Assembly: GCF_040892595.1 (NCBI RefSeq)
Contig: NZ_JBFRYB010000001.1
Span: 2,666,001 to 2,730,000, forward strand
Source: Zhongshania sp. R06B22
GTDB taxonomy: Bacteria > Pseudomonadota > Gammaproteobacteria > Pseudomonadales > Spongiibacteraceae
Length of the DNA stretch: 64,000 bases
Direction of reading: 5' to 3'
Shown: positions 47,409-54,512 of the stretch, piece by piece
Layout of the letters: each line of letters starts with the position of its first letter
Position numbering within the stretch: the stretch's first letter is position 1
Notes under the pieces: generated by a model
What the model was told of the DNA's origin: nothing
Database searches by the model: none
Seen by the model: the letters and a program-made list of their open reading frames with translations, nothing else
Made by a program: the position numbers and the translations under genes

Positions 47409-48294
47409 CTGAATCCTCTTTACCGATATGCGTTCCCCAGCCCAACTTATCTCTGCAGCTTGCATAAAAGCTGTGATCCAAGGGATGTACCAAGCGCAAT
47501 TTATGCGGCTTTTTACGCACATAAATAACATCGCCAGGCTGGGACGTAATTTTCACCTGACCGTCACAGGTTACCGGCGGATGAACCACATTCCCGCGGC
47601 CAACCACCATTTTAATTTCACTTTTTCCGTCGATGACGATCGGGCGGCTGCTGAGGGTATGTGGAAACATCGGCACAATGGCAATCGCATCAAGGCGCGG
47701 GTGCATTATTGGGCCACCGGCAGACAGCGCATAGGCTGTTGAACCGGTCGGGGTCGCGATAATCAAGCCATCCGAGCGTTGGCGATACACAAACTCCCCG
47801 TCAACAAACAACTCAAACTCCATCATATGACCGGAGGTACCGGAGTTTAGTACTACATCATTAAGCGCGTCGCCGCGACCGACAGGTTCGCCGTCGCGCA
47901 GCACTTCAACATCCAGTAAAAATCGCTGCTCTAGCCGGTAGTGGCCATCTAGTACTGCGCCAACTTGGGTTTCTATTTCATCTGGAGAAATGTCGGTTAA
48001 AAACCCAAGGCGTCCGCGGTTTACACCAAGAACCGGCGCATTGTGGCGAGCCAATGTTCTGGCTGCGCCGAGCAGGCTACCATCACCACCAACAACAATA
48101 ATAAGATCACAGACCTCGCCAATCATACGGCGTGAACTCACCCGTAGATCGTGATCATCTAGTAATTCAGACACCGCTTCGTCAAGCACTACACCCAACT
48201 CTCGGACCTGAAGAAATTCAATTAGGCGCCTTAGAGTTTCAGCAACACCGTTGCCTTCGCGCCCTATCACACCTATATTGCGAAACTGTTCCAT
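47401..48294 (-). CDS. nadK: NAD kinase
   Basis: 297 residues. Makes NADP from NAD and ATP or polyphosphate. The GGDGSLLGAARTLA motif (catalytic aspartate) and the LNDVVLNSG substrate loop, then PTGSTAYALSAGGPI, are present. Normal family length. It starts an operon-like run leading through the rhomboid gene, DUF1315, DUF2797 and pepN. It is divergent from the DUF1853 gene. Confidence 0.97.
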   Translation of the reverse strand: MEQFRNIGVIGREGNGVAETLRRLIEFLQVRELGVVLDEAVSELLDDHDLRVSSRRMIGEVCDLIIVVGGDGSLLGAARTLARHNAPVLGVNRGRLGFLTDISPDEIETQVGAVLDGHYRLEQRFLLDVEVLRDGEPVGRGDALNDVVLNSGTSGHMMEFELFVDGEFVYRQRSDGLIIATPTGSTAYALSAGGPIMHPRLDAIAIVPMFPHTLSSRPIVIDGKSEIKMVVGRGNVVHPPVTCDGQVKITSQPGDVIYVRKKPHKLRLVHPLDHSFYASCRDKLGWGTHIGKEDSDV

Positions 48295-48474
48295 AGTACC
48301 TACTGTCGATTATTGGGCGCTCATTGTACTAAAAGCGCGGGCCAGTTGGGCGCCATTGGCGAGTTTGGGACATAACAACGCTAAGCCGCAAGTAAAAACC
48401 CGCAGATTTCTAGGAAGATCACCTGCCTTAAAGTCAAAGCTGACCTATGGAGCCTGACCATCACTGCTGCCACA

Positions 48475-49338
48475 TTGCCCTATTTTAAGTCTCACCTCGT
48501 TCGCGCCCTAGCTTGGAGCTGCTTTAGCGAAACGCTTATTAACGAAATAGCGGCCCCAATCGCGCCCATCCGCCGCCCGAACTTACCATTAACTGCTTAT
48601 CGTCTTGACTGGTTACAAAAGCTTGATGCCAACGATCTCGCTCTTAAAGAGTATCTACACCAACACTGTCACAGCACGCGGCTAGGATTGGTATTTGAAA
48701 GCTTATGGCATTTCTTTCTGCTGGAGGACCCCGACACCGAACTGGTCGCCCATAATATCCCCGTTCGAGACGGCAAGCTGACGCTGGGAGAGTTTGACCT
48801 AATTTATTATTGCCGAATATCCAAACGCCACATTCACCTTGAACTCGCGGTGAAATTCTTTCTTGGTATTCCCAATAAGCACAAGGCACCCGATCTGAAT
48901 CAATGGTTTGGCCCCAATCGCGCCGACCGCCTAGACCGCAAACTTGCCAGGCTCACCCAACACCAATTGCCACTTGCTCACACCGAGGCAGGCCAAGCCG
49001 TTATTAAGCAACTGGGCATCGATAATATTGAGCAAGAACTGCAAGTGAGTGGCATTTTGTTCCACGCCAATCTCGAGGACGGCCAGAACCCGCCCCTCAA
49101 CCCCAATCACCAACGGGGCGATTGGCTCAGCACCAGCGCATTCCAATTAGCGCAGTCACAATCTGGCAAACAAAATAGCTGGCGGTATATCGAAAAACCC
49201 AGCTGGTTGGGAGCCGAATTCGATACCGCAACATTATTGACAGATAAACATCTAGAAATGGCGATTCATAAACCCATCATGCTGATTAACGCCCAACAGC
49301 AACGGCGCTTTTTGGTCGCTGACGACTGGGCAGACTAG
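48475..49338 (+). CDS. DUF1853 protein
   Basis: 287 residues. Conserved DUF1853 features: VRALAWSCFSETLIN at the start, the LEDPDTELVAHNIPVRDG and GEFDLIYYCRIS segments, and HIHLELAVKFFLG with acidic residues that resemble a nuclease-like fold. Function unknown. The start is uncertain: TTG at 48475 has no ribosome site, while the frame remains open upstream without an ATG. An ATC at 48460 lies seven bases after a GGAG. The protein begins near the expected N-terminus of the family. Confidence 0.8.
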   Translation: MPYFKSHLVRALAWSCFSETLINEIAAPIAPIRRPNLPLTAYRLDWLQKLDANDLALKEYLHQHCHSTRLGLVFESLWHFFLLEDPDTELVAHNIPVRDGKLTLGEFDLIYYCRISKRHIHLELAVKFFLGIPNKHKAPDLNQWFGPNRADRLDRKLARLTQHQLPLAHTEAGQAVIKQLGIDNIEQELQVSGILFHANLEDGQNPPLNPNHQRGDWLSTSAFQLAQSQSGKQNSWRYIEKPSWLGAEFDTATLLTDKHLEMAIHKPIMLINAQQQRRFLVADDWAD

Positions 49339-50225
49339 CGACCTGCCGCGCCCAAATCCAAGCCAAAGCCACGCCGCCCCTGCAGGCCGCCGGTATGAAT
49401 AAGCAATACTCGATTGCCCGGGTCAAATTCCTTATTGTCGACCATATATTGTACCGCATACGCCGCTTTGGCGGTGTACACCGGATCAAGCAAGACATTC
49501 TGGCGGCGCTCGAATGCCGTCATATATTCCGCCATGTGCTGCGGTAATCGCGCATAAGCACCGCCGTGAAATCGATGATCCAGCCGCCAATTACCTCTGT
49601 CACCACCCAAATCTGACAATAATATAGCAATATCCGTGGCCATAAATTTCTCGGCCTTTAATACCGGTATTCCTATTACTTTTACCCCGTCTGCACTCTT
49701 TGATGCCACCCCGGCTAAGGTTGTGCCAGTACCGCAGGCAAGAACCACCGCAGCATAGGCTTGACCCGCGGCTGGAATTAAATCGACGATATTCCCACAC
49801 CCCTGAGCGCCAAGTACATTACCGCCGCCCTCGGGAATCAAATAAGTATTAGGGTATTGAGCTGCCAGCTCAGCGATAAACACCGTATCGCCACGGCGAC
49901 GATAATCGCTGCGACTTAAATAATGAAGGGACATGCCCCAGTCTTTGGCATCTTGTAAGGTTGGTGTTAGCTGGGAATTCGCATCTGCTCGCACGCAGCC
50001 AATAGTTGCGATCCCTTTGGCGCGACCCACCGCCGCTAGAGCATGCAAATGGTTTGAATATGCGCCGCCAAAACTGAGCACGCTGAAAGCGCAGGCGTTT
50101 TCGGCAGCGACGATGTTTGGCAACAACTTAAACCATTTATTGCCCGGAGCAAGACTGTCGAGTGCATCTAATCTAAGCACATCGACCGCAACCCCGCAGG
50201 TTGAGGTGTACAAATACTGAATCAC
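49335..50225 (-). CDS. PLP-dependent D-cysteine desulfhydrase/ACC deaminase family enzyme
   Basis: 296 residues of the tryptophan-synthase beta superfamily. GNKWFKLLPNI carries the Schiff-base lysine, SFGGAYSNHLHA is the substrate-binding loop, and ACGTGTTLAGV holds the phosphate of PLP. Members include D-cysteine desulfhydrase and 1-aminocyclopropane-1-carboxylate deaminase; the exact substrate cannot be told from these motifs. The gene converges on the DUF1853 gene with a four-base overlap of their ends. Confidence 0.88.
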   Translation of the reverse strand: MIQYLYTSTCGVAVDVLRLDALDSLAPGNKWFKLLPNIVAAENACAFSVLSFGGAYSNHLHALAAVGRAKGIATIGCVRADANSQLTPTLQDAKDWGMSLHYLSRSDYRRRGDTVFIAELAAQYPNTYLIPEGGGNVLGAQGCGNIVDLIPAAGQAYAAVVLACGTGTTLAGVASKSADGVKVIGIPVLKAEKFMATDIAILLSDLGGDRGNWRLDHRFHGGAYARLPQHMAEYMTAFERRQNVLLDPVYTAKAAYAVQYMVDNKEFDPGNRVLLIHTGGLQGRRGFGLDLGAAGR

Positions 50226-50273
50226 TTGGACCTTATACCACCTTGATTAAATCAGCGGAAAAAAGCAAAGCCC

Positions 50274-51617
50274 TCACGCCAACCCTGAGGCGCTATGTTC
50301 GTGACAGCGATCGCTTTCACCCGAACGGAACAACATAGGCCGCATCACTTTCTTAATAGGTTGACCACAGTATTGCATCTCGTCATCAGTCGCCCGGCAT
50401 ATTGGTAAACGATAATGCGCTAGCCACTCTCGATACTGTGTATCTGACACCTCGCATCGCAACGCCACATACGCCAGCGGGTCACGAAGATATTCCGGCA
50501 TTTCATCCTGAGAGATAACCAAATGTTCAACACCGGGGTGGTAAGCAATGAACACCACGCCTTTTTCAACCATGGTCTTAAGCAGCTTATCGTCACTATC
50601 CACCATTAGCCTACGGTTTTGCTCTCGCAGCGCGCTTAACTCACCACGCAACTCGACAATTTCAGTGGCGCGGTCATAAAGTTCTTGTTCGCGCCGACGC
50701 AGAGCATCCTCTAAATGAATGGCTTGATCTTTTAAGCGGCGCTCCAGCTCCTCAGCGTACTCCTTACGCAAGCCTTCCATTTGACTCTGGTAGTCCTGTC
50801 CGCCTTTTTCAAACAAGGCCTCTAGTTCTTCGGTTTTTTGATGCATTAAGCGCTGCTGGCGATCTAAACGCGATTGCACCTCTTGCTCTAAGACCAGTAA
50901 TTCGTCCAGTTTGACCTTTTGGTTTCTAATCAATGATTCACGATCTAAAAGCTGGCGAGTAAAATCCTCCGCCTGCAACTCCAGCGCGCGGCTAAAAGTT
51001 TCCGCCTGGGTGGCCAGTTTTAGCTGCTCCGCGCTGCGTATGGCCCGCAGTTTACTGCGATATCGACGATGAAATACCGGCCCCGGCGCCGCACTGGCGG
51101 GCGTCGAGTGCTCTGCCTGCAGCGGACTATTATCTGGAGTTTTAAAAAAATCAGATACATTTGCGCGAGAAACGACGCGATCGGAGCGCTCACTAATAAT
51201 ACCTAGGCGGTTGCGCAGCGCTGCCGTACTAATTCGACTAAACGTACCAGTCGCAGCGGTGTCTGGATCCCACAGCTGTCGACGATACCATGCTACAGGA
51301 CAAGCGCTGCGGCAGGCCACACGGATAGGCCCAGCGCCTAAGTCAGGGCCGTAGCTGGCGTGATCAAGGAGATGACGAAGGGGGATATTCCACTGCCCGG
51401 TTACTTTTCCGCGGCTGTCAAAACTGATGGTAAAAAACACCACCCCAGTGACCCTTAAAGTCTCGTCGATTTGCACGAAAGCGGCTTGAATCTCATCACT
51501 CGCGAAATCGGGAATACCGACCACATCATCCAGCACTGCCTCAAACTCTGCAAAGAACATTTCTTTAACGACTTCCGCGTCTTTAAAGAAAACGACTGCT
51601 TCCGTTAACCCGCCCAA
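50274..51617 (-). CDS. Uncharacterised coiled-coil protein
   Basis: 447 residues, not recognised. A folded N-terminal domain (to about 110) with paired cysteines CRSACPVAWYRRQLWDPD, then a low-complexity linker rich in alanine and proline, a long charged coiled coil (about 190-330, heptad-like EELERRLKDQ repeats) and a C-terminal domain with CEVSDTQYREWLAHYRL and the tail CRATDDEMQYCGQPIKKV. The TTG start at 51617 follows GGGGG. It is the gene just past the tRNA cluster on the same strand and is probably a structural or DNA-associated scaffold (inference). Confidence 0.7.
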   Translation of the reverse strand: MGGLTEAVVFFKDAEVVKEMFFAEFEAVLDDVVGIPDFASDEIQAAFVQIDETLRVTGVVFFTISFDSRGKVTGQWNIPLRHLLDHASYGPDLGAGPIRVACRSACPVAWYRRQLWDPDTAATGTFSRISTAALRNRLGIISERSDRVVSRANVSDFFKTPDNSPLQAEHSTPASAAPGPVFHRRYRSKLRAIRSAEQLKLATQAETFSRALELQAEDFTRQLLDRESLIRNQKVKLDELLVLEQEVQSRLDRQQRLMHQKTEELEALFEKGGQDYQSQMEGLRKEYAEELERRLKDQAIHLEDALRRREQELYDRATEIVELRGELSALREQNRRLMVDSDDKLLKTMVEKGVVFIAYHPGVEHLVISQDEMPEYLRDPLAYVALRCEVSDTQYREWLAHYRLPICRATDDEMQYCGQPIKKVMRPMLFRSGESDRCHEHSASGLA

Positions 51618-51801
51618 ATAACCCCCAAGAATACTTTGTTATATCGTTTGCACATCCATGCGGAACGTAACACGCAATGCTTTAGCCATGCGGAATTACC
51701 TACACCGAATTATAGGAGAGAAATACAAGGTACAGGAAAAAATCACGTAGCAGAAAGACGAAAACGGAAATATTGAGGGATGGTGCAGTAATAGGATTTG
51801 T

Positions 51802-51878
51802 TGGCGGACCGGACGAGACTCGAACTCGCGACCTCCGGCGTGACAGGCCGGCATTCTAACCAACTGAACTACCGGTCC
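51802..51878 (-). tRNA. tRNA-Asp (GTC), second copy
   Basis: 77 bases, a cloverleaf with GGACCGG/CCGGTCC acceptor stem, anticodon loop CTGTCAC (GTC), TTCGAGTC T-loop and an encoded CCA. Identical over its full length to the copy at 51960. Confidence 0.96.
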
Positions 51879-51959
51879 AGATATAAACATAAGTCACAGG
51901 CATCAGGCGAGCCATGCGAAATATGAGGTAAAGCAAGAGGAGGTCTAAAACTTAAAAGT

Positions 51960-52036
51960 TGGCGGACCGGACGAGACTCGAACTCGCGACCTCCGGCGTG
52001 ACAGGCCGGCATTCTAACCAACTGAACTACCGGTCC
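51960..52036 (-). tRNA. tRNA-Asp (GTC), first copy
   Basis: 77 bases, identical to the downstream copy including the encoded CCA. 81 bases of unrelated spacer separate the two, which points to a recent duplication or copy correction. Confidence 0.96.
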
Positions 52037-52055
52037 GCATACTTTTACTCGATTA

Positions 52056-52131
52056 TGGTGGGTGATGACGGGATCGAACCGCCGACCCTCTGCTTGTAAG
52101 GCAGATGCTCTCCCAGCTGAGCTAATCACCC
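52056..52131 (-). tRNA. tRNA-Val (TAC)
   Basis: 76 bases. GGGTGAT acceptor stem, anticodon loop CTTACAA (TAC), T-arm GGTTCGATCC and encoded CCA. First gene of a Val-Asp-Asp tRNA transcript driven by the promoter at 52151. Confidence 0.96.
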
Positions 52132-52150
52132 TCTCAATCGAGTGAGGCGC

Positions 52151-52178
52151 ATTCTACAGGAATCGCTTTGGGTGTCAA
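52151..52178 (-). promoter_or_regulatory. Sigma-70 promoter of the tRNA cluster
   Basis: On the minus strand, -35 TTGACA (52178-52173) and -10 TAGAAT (52156-52151) are separated by 16 bases and followed by a GC-rich stretch GCGCCTCACTC. This is the layout of a stable-RNA promoter. Transcription should begin about 12-15 bases before the tRNA-Val. Confidence 0.85.
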
Positions 52179-52392
52179 ACGCTGTGCGGTGTTTTTTCAC
52201 AATTTCTTTGGAAAAAAGCTATAACACTGATTTTGCTCATTTTTTATCCAAATTCCCCAAGCCCAGAAACGACCAGCAAGTCAATCAAGTAAGGCGAGCT
52301 GTACAGCGCCCTGCTAGCTGATTAACATTGGCGCCCAATCCATTAACTGATACCAAGCAAGCGCTCTTGCATCATAAAACCGAGACTGACAC

Positions 52393-52749
52393 GTGGAAAT
52401 ATACAAAGAGTTTACCTTTGAAGCGGCTCACCGACTTCCCAACGTTCCCGAAGGGCATAAATGCGCTCGACTGCACGGCCATAGCTTTCTGGTCAGAATA
52501 TTTATCGCTGGCGATATCGATCCCCAAACGGGGTGGCTTATGGACTTTTCAGAGGTGAAAAAAGTGTTCGCGCCCATTTACGAGCAATTGGACCACAATT
52601 ATTTAAACGACATCGACGGACTCGAAAACCCTACCAGCGAAAATATCGCGATCTGGATATGGACGCAATTGAAGCCCTTACTCGGCGCACTAAGTCAGGT
52701 CGAAATCCGAGAAACCTGCACCAGCGGGTGCATTTACAGGGGAGGGTAA
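52393..52749 (+). CDS. queD: 6-carboxy-5,6,7,8-tetrahydropterin synthase
   Basis: 118 residues, GTG start. It makes 6-carboxy-tetrahydropterin in the queuosine pathway. The zinc histidines are in FEAAHRLP and LHGHSF, the catalytic cysteine in [10 protein letters not shown], and the C-terminal glutamate in [10 protein letters not shown]. The 250 bases upstream hold a 10-base palindrome GCTGTACAGC (52298-52307) but no preQ1 riboswitch pattern I recognise. No other que genes are adjacent. Confidence 0.95.
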   Translation: MEIYKEFTFEAAHRLPNVPEGHKCARLHGHSFLVRIFIAGDIDPQTGWLMDFSEVKKVFAPIYEQLDHNYLNDIDGLENPTSENIAIWIWTQLKPLLGALSQVEIRETCTSGCIYRGG

Positions 52750-53367
52750 TTTTTAGCCCCCGCACCGATAGAGAGCATCCTCGGTAAAATATTCAGCAAT
52801 AGGTGAAAATACGTAACAGGTAACATCATTTAAGCCTTGACGTAACACTTATTCACAGATAAGCGATCAAGGAGAAAAACTTGTCGCTTAGCGCAACAAC
52901 GTTATAACAAGAATCACAAAGCATCACTAACTAACTGTTTTTTATAGTATTTATTAAAATGACTGTTTTTTGAACAATTTGTTAAAATGCCGATTAACCC
53001 TCCCTCTCCTGCGACAACCTACAAGTTACCCACCAAGTTATCCACAGATACTGTGGACAACATTTCACCCCAATAACAGTACCAAGACGTTACTACAAGA
53101 AATTTTTTATATTAAATTTATCCATCGAGGGCTTGCAATTCATAATCGCTATGACACACCGAGTGGCGTATGCCATCCCTAGCTCGCCTAGAAATCAACC
53201 CACTTAAACTTCAGTAATTCAAGAACCTTAAGCTGTAATAATTCCGTCACAATAAAGCGCATTTAGTCACATTACTGTCATAAACTTATCCGTGAAATAA
53301 AACCTCAACATCCAAAATAAGAAAAAGTCGTCCGGCGACTTATCTCGCATCACACTGAGAGATCTAT
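52750..53367. promoter_or_regulatory. AT-rich intergenic region with DnaA-box-like sites
   Basis: 618 bases without a convincing gene. DnaA-box matches: TTATTCACA (52849-52857), TTATCCACA (53038-53046) and, inverted, TGTGGACAA (53052-53060). The last two form an imperfect palindrome, GTTATCCACAG-ATA-CTGTGGACAAC. A pair of 28-base AT-rich direct repeats lies at 52934-52989. Inverted repeat TAAGCGATCAAG/CTTGTCGCTTA at 52860-52890 has one bulged base. A small hairpin AAGTCG/CGACTT at 53325-53341 lies before the porin. The arrangement resembles a replication-initiator target but is not proved. Confidence 0.45.
52934..52989. repeat. Tandem AT-rich 28-base direct repeat
   Basis: Two head-to-tail copies at 52934-52961 and 52962-52989. 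Both start ACTGTTTTTT and end TTAAAATG, differing mainly in the middle ten bases. It is flanked on one side by a DnaA-box match and on the other by a pair of DnaA-box-like sites. Confidence 0.75.
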
Positions 53368-54342
53368 ATGAAACCACAGCGGCTACCCACCATACTAATA
53401 CTCTGCGCTGCGCCGCTCGCACACGCAGATGTGTCTTTCTATGGGAAGGCAAATATTTCATATCAAAACACCAAACGAGGAATTGACTCAAACTCCAAGC
53501 AATGGGAATTAAATAGCAACGCCTCAAGAATCGGTATAAAAGGCGACATCCCAATTGATGACACCAATATAAGCGCCATTATTCAAGTCGAGTACGAAGT
53601 TGCTATCGATGATGGTGAGACCGGGAACGCGCAGAGCTTAAAGCAACGTGACACCTTTGCCGGCCTAACTGGCAGCTGGGGTACAGTGGTTGCAGGGCAA
53701 ATGAATACCGCAACTAAAGATATGAGTCGAGAAGTCGACTTATTTAACAATCTTGCGGTCGGAGACGTCAAATACTACTTAAGTGGTGAAAATCGGCTGA
53801 AAAACACCATTCGCTATAGCTCACCCCGTCTATTTGATCACCTAAGCGGCAGTATTGCTGTCGTACCGGGCGAAGACAGCAGCACCAACCAAGACGGTCC
53901 GGCCGACGGCACAACCATCTCCGTGCGCTACGATGGCGACGGTGTGGCAGTCGGATTTGCACATGACCAAGAAGTTAATGGCAAGAATGTTAATCGCGCG
54001 ATTGCTCATCTAGAGATCATGAATATTGACCTTGGCATACTCATTCAAACCTCCGAAATCAGTAAACCAATAAACAATAACGACGAAGATGAAGAAGCCG
54101 GCGTGCTAAGCCTATCCTATCACGCCAACAATAAGCTCGATTTTAAATTTCAAATAGGCCACACCGAGATCGACCTATTTAATGGCGACAAGCAGTTAGA
54201 TCAAATTGCGACCGGTGTCGACTATAGAATCAGCAAGTCATTAACGGCGTATGGCTATAGCGCGCAAGTGACGAGTAAGTCCAGTGCGACTAGCACCTCA
54301 AAAGACCGCACGACCGGTATTGGTATGGTACTGCGGTTTTAA
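53368..54342 (+). CDS. Gram-negative porin
   Basis: 324 residues. The signal peptide ends PLAHA near residue 21. The mature protein starts DVSFYGKANISYQ, a first strand typical of general porins of the Porin_4 type. It alternates amphipathic strands and short loops and ends in a terminal phenylalanine (GIGMVLRF), the outer-membrane insertion signal. It should form a trimeric channel for small solutes. No operon partner; the upstream gap is unusually long. Confidence 0.88.
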   Translation: MKPQRLPTILILCAAPLAHADVSFYGKANISYQNTKRGIDSNSKQWELNSNASRIGIKGDIPIDDTNISAIIQVEYEVAIDDGETGNAQSLKQRDTFAGLTGSWGTVVAGQMNTATKDMSREVDLFNNLAVGDVKYYLSGENRLKNTIRYSSPRLFDHLSGSIAVVPGEDSSTNQDGPADGTTISVRYDGDGVAVGFAHDQEVNGKNVNRAIAHLEIMNIDLGILIQTSEISKPINNNDEDEEAGVLSLSYHANNKLDFKFQIGHTEIDLFNGDKQLDQIATGVDYRISKSLTAYGYSAQVTSKSSATSTSKDRTTGIGMVLRF

Positions 54343-54371
54343 TGAGTCACATGCCAGTGACGAGAAAGGTA

Positions 54372-54422
54372 GCTGGCGTTGGCGTATATATTCACTAAGA
54401 AACACACAACGCCAACTCCAGC
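54372..54422. terminator. Inverted repeat between porin and PQQ dehydrogenase
   Basis: Arms GCTGGCGTTGGCGT (54372-54385) and ACGCCAACTCCAGC (54409-54422), 14 bases with one mismatch and a 23-base loop. Between convergent genes, it may end both transcripts, although T-runs are weak. Confidence 0.4.
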
Positions 54423-54512
54423 CTTCTAATAAAAATTAAACTCTAACGGTCGCGTAGTGATTAACACAAAAACCACGCGGCGTTATTGCCGCCAAGTCTT
54501 AGAAGAGCTTCG

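Noticed and set aside
51696..52129. Open frames with repeated PVVQLVRMPACHAGGREFES text
   Set aside because: They are translations of the two tRNA-Asp genes and the tRNA-Val gene, a well-known artefact.
52298..52307. GCTGTACAGC as a LexA box
   Set aside because: LexA sites have CTGT and ACAG eight bases apart; here they touch. It may be another small palindrome.
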